Shown here one piece after another: positions 6,048-14,128 of a stretch of DNA of 33,547 nt (the first letter of the stretch is position 1; the number at the start of each line of letters is the position of its first letter). Below the pieces are notes generated by a model. That model worked only from the letters and a program-made list of their open reading frames with translations. It made no database searches and was not told where the DNA came from. Position numbers and translations under genes: made by a program. The stretch comes from Betaproteobacteria bacterium (GTDB lineage: Bacteria > Pseudomonadota > Gammaproteobacteria > Burkholderiales > Usitatibacteraceae), in NCBI GenBank assembly GCA_016790625.1, contig JAEUNB010000379.1:1-33547 (forward strand), given 5' to 3'.

Positions 6048-8339
6048 CTATTTCAGCTGGAACGCCGGATCGCCAAACTGCCACAACAGGAAGGAGTAAA
6101 TGTCGGCCAGCTCGGCATTACGCTGATTGCGGCTGGAGCCGACACCATGGCCGGCATCGTAGTCCAATCTCAACAACACCGGATTGGCATCGTTCAGGTT
6201 TGCGGTCGCCGCCTGTAGCCGCGCCGCCATCTTGGCGGATTGCCACACTTCCACGCGTGGATCGTTGACGCCATGCATCAACAGTACCGACGGATATTTG
6301 ATGCCGTCCTTGACCTGATGCATCGCGCTCATCGCCAGCAAACCCTTGAAACCATCCTCGGTTTTCACACTGCCGAACTCCGGAATGTTGGGCGGACCAT
6401 TGGGCGTGAACTCGGCACGCAATGCATCGAGCACGCCAACCGCAGGCACTACTGCGGCAAACAAATCCGGCCGCTCAGTCAGGGCGCGCCCTACTGTAAT
6501 GCCGCCTGCGCTGCCTCCTTGAATTGCCAGTCTTTCCTTACGGGTGAATTTCCGTTCGATGACATATTCGCTACAGGCAATCAGGTCGCGCCAGGTATTC
6601 GGCTTGTTCAGCTTCTGCCCGCCCTTGTGCCACTCCTCGCCAAACTCGCCGCCGCCGCGCACGTGGCAGGTACCCAGAATGCCACCCCGCTCCAGCCATG
6701 CCAGCGCGGTCGGGTTGAAGGTCGGCGACTGTGTGATGCCGTACGCACCATAAGCGCGCAACAGCGTCGGGTTGGCGCCATTCAACGTTGTGCCACGTTT
6801 GTACATCAGCGAGAGCGGCACCTTGGTGCCATCCTTCGCGGTGACCATAAAGCGCACCTCATCGATATCGCCAAAATCCACTTTCGATTTCGGGTGCAGA
6901 TGGGTATCGATCAGGTTGCCGCTGCGTTCTTCGACATTCACGTAGCGCGGCGCCTCGGTCCAGCCTTCCAAGCGCAGCAGCGCACCGGATCGCTTGGGAC
7001 TTGTGATCATTTGCCGGATGGCGAGATCGAACGGCAGGCGTACAAACTCCAGCTTGCCACCGCTGAACACTGACTGGCTGAAATTGAGCCGCTGCAATCG
7101 ATCGATACCGCCCGACAGTTCGCGTATGTAGAGCGCATCAAGCGCAATGGCAATCTGCCGCACCACGGTATCGCCATGCGGCACGATGGTGGTTGCCTTG
7201 GAAAATTCCGGTGCGCGCAAGCCGGTACGAACCACCTTGTAACGCGGTGCATCCTTGTGCGTCAGCAGATACAGCGCGTGGTCGGTCGCTGCATAGGCCG
7301 TCACCTCGTCACGCGGATCGACGGCCTTCTTCCACGCCTGAGGCTTGTTGAATGCACCGGTCTGCGCGACGTAAATACTGATATCGTTCAAGTCACCGTG
7401 GCGAATCTTGCCAATCAGCGATTTGCCGTCGGCACTCATGCGCACGGCGGGAATGTCTATATCGGCGAAGCTGATCGATGCATCCAGCCCGCCGCCGAAA
7501 ATGGCTTCATCCTGCTCGATGGCCCGGCCGAGCAGATGGCGATAGACGATGCTGTTGAGATAGCGGTTCTTCGCCTCGCCGACTTTCATCGGCGGCAGGC
7601 GGTTGTAGAAAAAACCCTTGCCATCCGGTAGCCAGGTGGTCTCTTCCGCAAAACCGATGCGATCTATGACAGTACCGGTTTCACGGCCGGTCGCTACATC
7701 GACGATGCGCAGGCTGGTTTCCTCCGAGCCGCCAGCGGCGACGCCGACGGCGACGTGGCGGCCATCGGGTGCGGCGAGGAAAGAGTCGATTGCGTAACGC
7801 AGACCCGGCTGCGAGATGGTCGCCGGATCAAACAATAATCGCTCAACACCAGCAAACCCATCGCGCACATACAGCCGGCGCGATGCCTGGCCGGAAGCGA
7901 GCTTGAAATAAAACACGCGCGGGTTGGCCCCTTCGCCGGCGATTTGCACACCGCTGATTGCGTCACCGGCCTCGGACAAGACCGAAATGCGGTCGAACAT
8001 GGCCTTCTGTCCGGGGATCGCATCCAGCGCCTTGCGCGCAAACTCCCCCTGACCACGCATAAAGGCAACGACGTCGGGGTTCTTCACGTCTTCCATGTAC
8101 CGATACGGATCGGTCACCGATTGGCCGAAAAACGTTTCCACCACCGGTTTCACAGCAGCAACAGGAGGACGAGGTTTCTTTGGCGGCTCGGGTGGCGGTG
8201 GAGCGACAACGACAACCGGTTTGGGTGGCTCAGGCGGCGGCGGTGTGGCACACGATGCCAGGACCAACAAGAGGAACGACGCCGCGATAGCGCGCGCCTT
8301 CAACCAACTCCCGGACCAACGGTTTCCATCGTATTTCAC
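6048..8339 (-). CDS. Prolyl oligopeptidase (S9A), predicted lipoprotein
   Basis: A 763-residue serine peptidase of the prolyl oligopeptidase family, which cleaves short peptides after proline or related residues. A catalytic triad is visible: Ser in GGSAGG (about residue 610), Asp in GVNDPRV (about 693) and His in DAGHG (about 731). The beta-propeller precedes it at about 130-500. The start is a GTG preceded by GGAGGA with 7-nt spacing; the frame extends further upstream, overlapping the reductase gene, and that extension was not used. The N-terminus is a lipoprotein signal with lipobox LASC. A proline-rich tether (PPPPEPPKP and PPPPEPPKK blocks) follows, so the enzyme is probably anchored to a membrane on the periplasmic side. 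This differs from classical cytosolic prolyl oligopeptidase. Substrate specificity cannot be fixed from sequence. Confidence 0.95.
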   Translation of the reverse strand: MKYDGNRWSGSWLKARAIAASFLLLVLASCATPPPPEPPKPVVVVAPPPPEPPKKPRPPVAAVKPVVETFFGQSVTDPYRYMEDVKNPDVVAFMRGQGEFARKALDAIPGQKAMFDRISVLSEAGDAISGVQIAGEGANPRVFYFKLASGQASRRLYVRDGFAGVERLLFDPATISQPGLRYAIDSFLAAPDGRHVAVGVAAGGSEETSLRIVDVATGRETGTVIDRIGFAEETTWLPDGKGFFYNRLPPMKVGEAKNRYLNSIVYRHLLGRAIEQDEAIFGGGLDASISFADIDIPAVRMSADGKSLIGKIRHGDLNDISIYVAQTGAFNKPQAWKKAVDPRDEVTAYAATDHALYLLTHKDAPRYKVVRTGLRAPEFSKATTIVPHGDTVVRQIAIALDALYIRELSGGIDRLQRLNFSQSVFSGGKLEFVRLPFDLAIRQMITSPKRSGALLRLEGWTEAPRYVNVEERSGNLIDTHLHPKSKVDFGDIDEVRFMVTAKDGTKVPLSLMYKRGTTLNGANPTLLRAYGAYGITQSPTFNPTALAWLERGGILGTCHVRGGGEFGEEWHKGGQKLNKPNTWRDLIACSEYVIERKFTRKERLAIQGGSAGGITVGRALTERPDLFAAVVPAVGVLDALRAEFTPNGPPNIPEFGSVKTEDGFKGLLAMSAMHQVKDGIKYPSVLLMHGVNDPRVEVWQSAKMAARLQAATANLNDANPVLLRLDYDAGHGVGSSRNQRNAELADIYSFLLWQFGDPAFQLK

Positions 8340-8458
8340 GTTCCATTCCTCCGCGACGGGCCATCTTTTATTTGAGACCGTGACGCTAGCACGCGGCAAC
8401 ATGAAAAGGCAAAGAACGGCACCGCGTACGAATCTAATGCGGGCTTGTGACTGCCCGA

Positions 8459-9277
8459 TTACCAGTAGTTCTCGACGATGATATGTCCCGGCTCCAGGCG
8501 CCGGTTCATGCGGAACCCGCGCGACTTCAGCAACGCGCGCATGCCTTCGACCATTTCCGGATTGCCGCACAGCATGAAGCGGGAGCGCTCATCGCTCAGT
8601 GGCACACCCGCCGTCGCTTCCAGTTGGCCAGACTCCAGCAGCGCATTGATGCGGCCATGCAAGGCGCCGTGCAAGGTATCGCGCGTCAGCGTTTTGACGA
8701 AATGGAATTTCGCCATGCCGGTCTCGGCGTGTGCGGCGGCAAGTTGCTCCAGTTCCTCGGTGTAGCCCAGGTCATGACGTTCACGGACCGACAGCACCAG
8801 CACGATGTGCTCGAATTTCTTCCATACCGCCTCGTCGCGCAACATGGAAATGTAAGGTGCCAGACCGGTACCGGTACCCATCAACCACAAGTCCTGCTCG
8901 CGACCAGGCTGCTTGAAGCGGTCGACTGTCAGGAAGCCCTGCGGCACCGACTCGACCAGCATGGTGTCGCCGACATTGAATTTGCCAACGCGGCTGGAGA
9001 ATTCACCGGTGGGTACGACGACCAAAAAGAACTCCAGGAAAAGCTCATGCGGCGCCGACACAATGGAATAGGCGCGCCAGATGACTTCGCCGTTTTCCTT
9101 GCGCAGCCCAATGCGGGCAAATTGCCCCGGCGTGAAGCGATAATCCGGGTTACGGCGAATGCGGAACGACATCAGCGCGGGATTCCAGCGATGAACCCAG
9201 ACCACCGGCACTTCGTCGAATTTTGCGGAGGCTGGAGTTACGGGAACTGCCGACGGAGCGGCACGGGCTTCTGACAT
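8459..9277 (-). CDS. fpr: Ferredoxin--NADP+ reductase
   Basis: A 272-residue FAD flavoprotein that exchanges electrons between NADPH and ferredoxin or flavodoxin in the cytoplasm. The FAD-binding motif RAYS lies at residues 68-71 and the NADP-binding GTGTGLAP at 134-141. CGNPEM marks the C-terminal NADP subdomain. The protein ends in an aromatic ENYW tail, as in proteobacterial Fpr of the beta type. About 20 alanine/proline-rich residues precede the core; no later ATG exists before the FAD domain, so this start was kept although no good ribosome site is seen. It lies 119 bp upstream of the prolyl oligopeptidase on the same strand, and a shared transcript is possible. Confidence 0.95.
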   Translation of the reverse strand: MSEARAAPSAVPVTPASAKFDEVPVVWVHRWNPALMSFRIRRNPDYRFTPGQFARIGLRKENGEVIWRAYSIVSAPHELFLEFFLVVVPTGEFSSRVGKFNVGDTMLVESVPQGFLTVDRFKQPGREQDLWLMGTGTGLAPYISMLRDEAVWKKFEHIVLVLSVRERHDLGYTEELEQLAAAHAETGMAKFHFVKTLTRDTLHGALHGRINALLESGQLEATAGVPLSDERSRFMLCGNPEMVEGMRALLKSRGFRMNRRLEPGHIIVENYW

Positions 9278-9506
9278 CGGGACGACCGAATTTCTTAAGT
9301 TTGACGTTGAGATTAATAGTTTAGCAAATTACTCGGGATTCCGGGTTGCGCAATTGGAAGTTATCTGGGACAAAAGTGCCGAAATCGCCATTTGGCGCGG
9401 GTTTACAGATATTTTCGGCCTGGAGACCGCGCCAGTGCTTGAGTTTTATCATTCAGCCCTGCGACTGGCAGCACTCGAATGATCGGTTGACCGGGCTCGG
9501 GACAAC

Positions 9507-9532
9507 AAAAAACCCGCACGAGGCGGGTTTTT
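9507..9532 (-). terminator. Terminator of tRNA-His
   Basis: ACCCGC (9512-9517) and GCGGGT (9523-9528) form a stem around a 5-nt loop, with A/T runs on both sides. Read on the minus strand it has a T-rich 3' side, 11 nt after the tRNA 3' end. The symmetric A/T flanks could make it bidirectional. Confidence 0.85.
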
Positions 9533-9543
9533 CGTTTTGCATC

Positions 9544-9619
9544 TGGGGTGGCTGATGGGGTTCGAACCCACGACAACTGGAATCACAATCCAGGACTCTA
9601 CCGCTGAGCTACAGCCACC
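9544..9619 (-). tRNA. tRNA-His (GTG)
   Basis: A complete cloverleaf is readable on the minus strand. The acceptor stem is GTGGCTG/CAGCCAC. The D arm contains AGCTCAGCGGTAGAG. The anticodon stem CTGGA/TCCAG carries loop TTGTGAT, giving anticodon GTG. The T arm contains GGTTCGAACCC. The CCA end is encoded, and the extra G at the 5' end (position -1, opposite C73) is the histidine identity element. Confidence 0.98.
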
Positions 9620-9663
9620 ATTGTCCGCCTTCATCGACTGGCACCGATGCGAAACGGAACGGG

Positions 9664-9672
9664 ATTATAGCA
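9664..9672 (-). promoter_or_regulatory. Extended -10 promoter of tRNA-His
   Basis: On the minus strand TGCTATAAT gives a perfect -10 hexamer with the TG extension, about 45 nt upstream of the mature tRNA 5' end. The region at -35 spacing is a poor match, which is tolerated by extended -10 promoters. Confidence 0.75.
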
Positions 9673-9688
9673 AATCCTCTCCCATGGA

Positions 9689-9712
9689 CTGCATCTATTT
9701 GCACTGATGCAG
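9689..9712. repeat. Inverted repeat upstream of tRNA-His promoter
   Basis: CTGCATC and GATGCAG are perfect 7-bp complements around a 10-bp spacer. The site covers the -35 position of the tRNA promoter and lies 150 bp upstream of manC, so it could be a regulator site for either direction. Confidence 0.35.
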
Positions 9713-9772
9713 AGTACGTAGGAGGGCCGCCGATGTCGGGCCTAATGGCCGCATAGTAAGATTTCGCTTATT

Positions 9773-9807
9773 GATGCCGCGAGCAACCTACTTTTTACGG
9801 CGGCATC
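9773..9807 (+). repeat. Inverted repeat in manC leader
   Basis: GATGCCGC (9773-9780) and GCGGCATC (9800-9807) are perfect 8-bp complements around a 19-nt loop that contains a T5 run. The structure would form in the manC leader about 55 nt before the ATG and might tune expression of the polysaccharide operon. No promoter was recognised with confidence here. Confidence 0.4.
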
Positions 9808-9861
9808 CCGCAAAAGCAGGCGCAACGCCCCGGCAAACCACAACGAAAGCTAACCAGCCTG

Positions 9862-11301
9862 ATGAAACTGATTCCCACCATTCTGTGCGGCGGCGCCGGA
9901 TCGCGACTCTGGCCGGTCTCGCGCGAATCGCATCCCAAGCCGTTCATGCGCCTGGCCGACGGCCAGAGCCTGCTGCAGAAGGCTTTCCTGCGCGGCGCCG
10001 CACTGGCCCACGCGGCCGAGGTCGTCACCGTCACCAACCGCGAACTGTTTTTCAAGACCAAGGATGACTATCGCGAAGTCAACGCCAGCGACCTGCCGAC
10101 CTCATTCATTCTCGAACCCTTCGGCCGCAATACCGCGCCCGCCATTGCCGCAGCGGCACTGCAGGTGGCCCGTGTTCATGGCAACGAAGCGGTGATGCTG
10201 GTGCTGGCTGCCGATCACCTGATCGCCGATCAGGCGGCATTTGCCGACGCTGTCCGCCAGGCCATGACGCTGGCGCAGGCCGGCAAACTGGTGACCTTCG
10301 GCATCAAGCCCGACGCGCCCGAGACCGGCTACGGCTACATCCAGGCCGACGGCAATCGCGTGGTGCGGTTTGTCGAAAAACCTCCACTCGATAAGGCTAT
10401 CGCCTACCTCGAATCCGGTGACTACTTCTGGAACTCCGGCATGTTCTGTTTCACCGCCGGTACCGTGCTGCGCGAATTGGCTGCGCATTCGGCTGAAGTG
10501 CTTGCGGCCACGCGGCAATGCTTTGAGCATTCGTGTACGGCTGAAGGAGATTCGGTATCGCAGCTGGAGATGGACAGCGGCAGCTTCGCCGCCGTGCCGG
10601 ATATCTCGATTGACTACGCCATCATGGAGAAATCGGCCAACGTGGCGGTGGTCCCGTGCAAGATTGGTTGGAGCGACATTGGCTCATGGAGTGCGGTGGG
10701 CGATCTTTCCGCGCCGGACGCCAGCGGCAATCGCGTGCAAGGCGAGGCAGAGTTGCATGATGCCGCCAATTGCTACATTCAAAGTAACGACCGCATGGTC
10801 GGCGTAGTCGGCCTGAACAACGTCATCGTCATTGACACGCCCGACGCGGTGCTGGTTGCGGACCGCAGCCGCGCGCAGGATGTAAAGCACATCTACGCGG
10901 GACTGAAAGCCAAGGGCCACGAAAGCTATAAACTGCACCGCACCGTGCATCGCCCCTGGGGAACCTACACCGTGCTGGAGGAAGGCGCAGGCTTCAAAAT
11001 CAAACGCATCGAAGTCAAACCCGGCGCGTCGCTCTCCCTGCAGATGCATCACCATCGCAGCGAACATTGGATCGTCGTTAGCGGCATGGCCAAAGTGGTC
11101 AATGGCGACATGGAGTTGATGGTCAACAAAAATGAATCGACCTACATCCCCGCTGGCCACAAACACCGGTTGGAGAACCCCGGCGTCATCGATTTGATAA
11201 TGATCGAGGTACAAAGCGGCGACTATCTGGGTGAGGATGATATCGTTCGCTTCGCGGATATTTACGGACGAGTGGCTCCCAAGGCTGCATCGTCCAACTG
11301 A
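9862..11301 (+). CDS. manC: Mannose-1-P guanylyltransferase / mannose-6-P isomerase
   Basis: A 479-residue type II bifunctional enzyme making GDP-mannose. The N-terminal nucleotidyltransferase domain (about 1-290) has the sugar-nucleotide signature GGAGSRLWPVSRESHPKPF at 10-28 and FVEKP before DYFWNSGMFCF. A left-handed beta-helix-like linker follows. The C-terminal cupin phosphomannose isomerase domain (about 345-465) opens with RPWGTY and has metal-site residues in QMHHHRSEHW (394-403). Length is that of AlgA/ManC/CpsB proteins. It is the first gene of the plus-strand polysaccharide unit and feeds Gmd and Fcl encoded 7-10 kb away on the other strand. No strong ribosome site is seen before the ATG. 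Confidence 0.97.
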   Translation: MKLIPTILCGGAGSRLWPVSRESHPKPFMRLADGQSLLQKAFLRGAALAHAAEVVTVTNRELFFKTKDDYREVNASDLPTSFILEPFGRNTAPAIAAAALQVARVHGNEAVMLVLAADHLIADQAAFADAVRQAMTLAQAGKLVTFGIKPDAPETGYGYIQADGNRVVRFVEKPPLDKAIAYLESGDYFWNSGMFCFTAGTVLRELAAHSAEVLAATRQCFEHSCTAEGDSVSQLEMDSGSFAAVPDISIDYAIMEKSANVAVVPCKIGWSDIGSWSAVGDLSAPDASGNRVQGEAELHDAANCYIQSNDRMVGVVGLNNVIVIDTPDAVLVADRSRAQDVKHIYAGLKAKGHESYKLHRTVHRPWGTYTVLEEGAGFKIKRIEVKPGASLSLQMHHHRSEHWIVVSGMAKVVNGDMELMVNKNESTYIPAGHKHRLENPGVIDLIMIEVQSGDYLGEDDIVRFADIYGRVAPKAASSN

Positions 11302-11316
11302 TAACAGGAACCGGCA

Positions 11317-12639
11317 TTGGAAGCAGAAAATCGACCCGATCATTCCGGCGAGGCGCCGGCCGCTCATGCGGACCAGCCCGCGGCCACACACGACATGACG
11401 GCGAATCCGTCCGGCGAGAACCTGCCTGTCACCGGCAACCCGACTGCGGTTTCAACCGCACCGGCGGACACCGCAGTTGCCGCGCCGGAAGTTCAGCACA
11501 TTAGGCCGCATCAATTCGCCTCGCCACCGGTCTGGACCGAGCCGCCCAGGAAACGCTCGCGGTTCAACTGGATATTTCTTATCACGGTCGTGATTCCCAC
11601 CACGATTGCGACCCTCTATTACGGCCTGATTGCATCGGACATCTATATCTCGGAATCGAGATTCGTCGTGCGCAGCCCGCAGAGGCAAGTTCAGACCGGA
11701 CTCGCCGCGCTGCTGCAAGGTACCGGCTTTTCCCGCTCGCAGGACGACACTTATTCGGTGCATGACTTCGTGCTCTCTCGCGACGCGCTTACCGAGCTGG
11801 ACAAAAAGCTCGGCGTGCGAAAAGCCTACACCAGCCAGGACAACGATTTCATCAACCGTTTTCCGGGCCTCGACTGGGACGACAGCTTCGAGGCGTTTCA
11901 CCGTTACTACAAGAAACAGGTGTCGATCGACTACGACACGGCATCTTCAATCACCACCCTGAAGGTGCGCGCCTTCAGTGCGGAGACATCGAAAAATGTA
12001 AACGACCTGCTGCTGCAAATGGGGGAGCGGCTGGTCAACAACCTCAATGATCGCAGCCGTCAGGACCTGATCAAGACCGCCGAACAGGAAGTGCAAATTG
12101 CGGAGGAGAAAATCAAGAACGCCGCCACTGCGCTGGCCGGCTTCCGCAACACGCAAACCGTATTCGACCCCGAACGCCAATCCGCGCTGCAACTGCAGGG
12201 TGTGGCAAAGCTGCAGGAAGAATTACTGACAACGCAAGCGCAGCTGGATCAGGTGCGGAAGGTCTCGCCGAACAATCCGCAAATCGCGTCGCTCAACAGC
12301 CGCGTGGAAAATCTGAAGAATGCCATTGCCAACGAGACGGCCAAGGTTGCCGGCTCAAGCGGCTCGCTCACCTCGAAATCCGCTGCCTACGAGCGCTTCG
12401 CACTGGACAAAATATTTGCCGAAAAACAGCTCGCCGCAGCACTTACTTCCCTGGAAACGGCGCGCAGCGAAGCACAACGCAAGCAGCTGTATCTGGAACG
12501 CCTGGTGCAACCGAACTTGCCGGATAAGGCTACCGAGCCACGCCGCATCCGCGGCATCCTCATGGTGTTTCTTCTCGGCATGGTGAGCTGGGGTGTGCTC
12601 ACGTTGCTTGTCGCCAGTGTCAGGGAGCATGTGGACTAA
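11317..12639 (+). CDS. kpsE: Capsule export inner-membrane protein, KpsE/CtrB family
   Basis: A 440-residue polysaccharide co-polymerase-like protein that, in group 2-type capsule systems, links the KpsMT exporter to the periplasm and outer membrane. A long proline/alanine-rich cytoplasmic N-terminus (about 1-80) precedes transmembrane helix 1 (84-104). The family motif YISESRFVVRSP lies just after it. A periplasmic coiled coil spans about 255-345, and a second helix lies at about 412-432 near the C-terminus. The start used is TTG with AGGAA six nt upstream; an ATG 26 codons later has no ribosome site. It begins 15 bp after manC, and its stop overlaps the kpsM start by one base. The cytoplasmic extension is longer than I expect for KpsE. 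Confidence 0.93.
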   Translation: MEAENRPDHSGEAPAAHADQPAATHDMTANPSGENLPVTGNPTAVSTAPADTAVAAPEVQHIRPHQFASPPVWTEPPRKRSRFNWIFLITVVIPTTIATLYYGLIASDIYISESRFVVRSPQRQVQTGLAALLQGTGFSRSQDDTYSVHDFVLSRDALTELDKKLGVRKAYTSQDNDFINRFPGLDWDDSFEAFHRYYKKQVSIDYDTASSITTLKVRAFSAETSKNVNDLLLQMGERLVNNLNDRSRQDLIKTAEQEVQIAEEKIKNAATALAGFRNTQTVFDPERQSALQLQGVAKLQEELLTTQAQLDQVRKVSPNNPQIASLNSRVENLKNAIANETAKVAGSSGSLTSKSAAYERFALDKIFAEKQLAAALTSLETARSEAQRKQLYLERLVQPNLPDKATEPRRIRGILMVFLLGMVSWGVLTLLVASVREHVD

Positions 12640-13445
12640 TGAGTCTGCTGCGCTCTCCGGAGATTGTCGCTTTCCGGCGCTCATTGGCAGTTCAGCGCCG
12701 GGTGATCGGCGCACTGCTGATGCGGGAGGTCATCACGCGATTCGGGCGGGACAATTTCGGCGCAATGTGGCTGGTTTTCGAGCCCATGCTCTTCACGCTG
12801 GGAGTAGCGGCACTGTGGACGGCCGCCGCCATGAACCACGGATCGAGCATTCCCATTGTTGCCTTTGCGGTGACAGGTTATTCATCGGTATTGCTGTGGC
12901 GCAACTGTGCAAGCCGCTGCTCAATGGCCATCGAAGCCAACCTCAGCCTTATGTATCACCGCAATGTGCAAGCGATCGATGTATTTTTCACGCGCATTCT
13001 GCTGGAAATCGCTGGTGCAACCGCGTCGTTCATCATCCTTTCAGTCATCTTCATCGTCATCGACTGGATGACGTTTCCCGTTGATCTCGGTAAGGTGCTG
13101 GGCGGATGGCTGCTGCTAGCTTGGTTTGGCGCATCGCTGGCACTGCTGATCGGCGCAGGTACTGCTTACAGCCACGTGGTCGAGAAACTTTGGCACCCGG
13201 CGGCGTACCTGCTGTTCCCGATGTCCGGGGCGGCGTTCATGGTTGACTGGTTGCCGGACACGCTGCAACAGGTCGTTCTGCTATTGCCGATGGTGCACGG
13301 CGTGGAACTGCTGCGTGAGGGCTGGTTTGGCAATACCGTTCGTACCCACTATGACGCCGGCTACATGGCCACCTGCTGCCTCATCCTGACCTGGCTGGGC
13401 ATGCACTACGTACGCGAGGCGGGACGCAAGCTGGAGTCGCGATGA
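12639..13445 (+). CDS. kpsM: Capsule ABC transporter permease, KpsM/CtrC family
   Basis: A 268-residue ABC-2-type permease that moves lipid-linked capsular polysaccharide across the inner membrane. It has the family-typical N-terminus REVITRFGRDNFGAMWLVFEP followed by about six hydrophobic helices. It has no ATPase domain of its own and pairs with the ATPase encoded immediately downstream, with a 4-base ATGA overlap. Length matches KpsM/BexB/CtrC. The overlap with kpsE at TAATG supports the start. Confidence 0.95.
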   Translation: MSLLRSPEIVAFRRSLAVQRRVIGALLMREVITRFGRDNFGAMWLVFEPMLFTLGVAALWTAAAMNHGSSIPIVAFAVTGYSSVLLWRNCASRCSMAIEANLSLMYHRNVQAIDVFFTRILLEIAGATASFIILSVIFIVIDWMTFPVDLGKVLGGWLLLAWFGASLALLIGAGTAYSHVVEKLWHPAAYLLFPMSGAAFMVDWLPDTLQQVVLLLPMVHGVELLREGWFGNTVRTHYDAGYMATCCLILTWLGMHYVREAGRKLESR

Positions 13446-14125
13446 TTTCGCTCGAAAACATCGTCAAGGAGTACCACACCCGTCTTGGCCCGCGCAGAGT
13501 GCTCGACAATGTCAGTTTCCAGCTGGAGCGTGGCCGCAATATCGGAATTCTTGGCTGCAACGGTGCCGGCAAATCGACGCTGATCCGTCTCCTCAGCGGT
13601 GCCGAGCGACCAACTTCCGGGCGTATTCGCCGCGAGATGTCGGTATCGTGGCCGCTGGCATTTGGCGGCGCGTTCCAGACCCACCTGACCGGCCTCGACA
13701 ACCTCAAGTTCGTCTGCCGCGTTTATGGCGTCGATTACAAGCCGCTGGTGCCGTTTGTCGAGGAATTCACCGAGCTTGGCGTCTATTTTCGCGAGCCGGT
13801 GATGCACTACTCGCATGGCATGCTGACGCGGCTTGCGTTCGCCCTGTCGATAGCGATCGAATTCGATTGTTTTTTAATTGATGAGGCCATGGTAGTCGGC
13901 GACGTAAGATTTCACGAGCGCTGTCATGTCGAAATGTTCCACAAGCGCAAGGATCGCGCTTTCATCCTCGTGAGCCATGATGCCAATGTCATAAAGCTAT
14001 ATTGCGAACGCGCATCGGTCCTGCACGAAGGCAGGCTCTATCATTTCGACAATGTCGATGCTGCCTACGATTTCTATATGGACGAGCTCGGCATGCGCCA
14101 TGCCAAGAGAGTTATCGAAGTCTAA
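13442..14125 (+). CDS. kpsT: Capsule ABC transporter ATPase, KpsT/CtrD family
   Basis: A 227-residue ATPase that powers capsule export with KpsM. Walker A GCNGAGKST is at 38-46 and Walker B CFLIDE at 143-148, with the switch histidine in LVSHD (179). The signature loop is the degenerate YSHGMLTRLAFAL, as in KpsT (which has a YSxGM form), not LSGGQ. It ends shortly after the nucleotide-binding domain and so lacks the C-terminal glycan-binding domain of Wzt exporters. This favours capsule-type transport over terminus-recognising O-antigen transport. GGAG with 5-nt spacing precedes the ATG, inside kpsM. Confidence 0.95.
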   Translation: MISLENIVKEYHTRLGPRRVLDNVSFQLERGRNIGILGCNGAGKSTLIRLLSGAERPTSGRIRREMSVSWPLAFGGAFQTHLTGLDNLKFVCRVYGVDYKPLVPFVEEFTELGVYFREPVMHYSHGMLTRLAFALSIAIEFDCFLIDEAMVVGDVRFHERCHVEMFHKRKDRAFILVSHDANVIKLYCERASVLHEGRLYHFDNVDAAYDFYMDELGMRHAKRVIEV

Positions 14126-14128
14126 TTC

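Noticed and set aside
5532-7073. Two long plus-strand frames (228 and 277 codons) antisense to the CorA-like and peptidase genes
   Set aside because: Both lie opposite strong family matches and have shadow composition with many His/Arg/Gln.
8340-8570. Longer N-terminus for the prolyl oligopeptidase
   Set aside because: Would overlap the fpr end and hide the lipoprotein signal; the GTG at 8339 has an excellent GGAGGA site.
8447-9274. Plus-strand frame of 275 codons antisense to fpr
   Set aside because: Exactly overlies the reductase with its FAD and NADP motifs; no recognisable motif of its own.
9346-9555. Small plus-strand frame running into tRNA-His
   Set aside because: It reads through the terminator and tRNA gene, so it is not a credible protein gene.
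13442-14125. Assignment of the ATPase as Wzt (O-antigen exporter)
   Set aside because: At 227 residues it lacks the C-terminal carbohydrate-binding domain and is preceded by a KpsE homologue, fitting KpsT.
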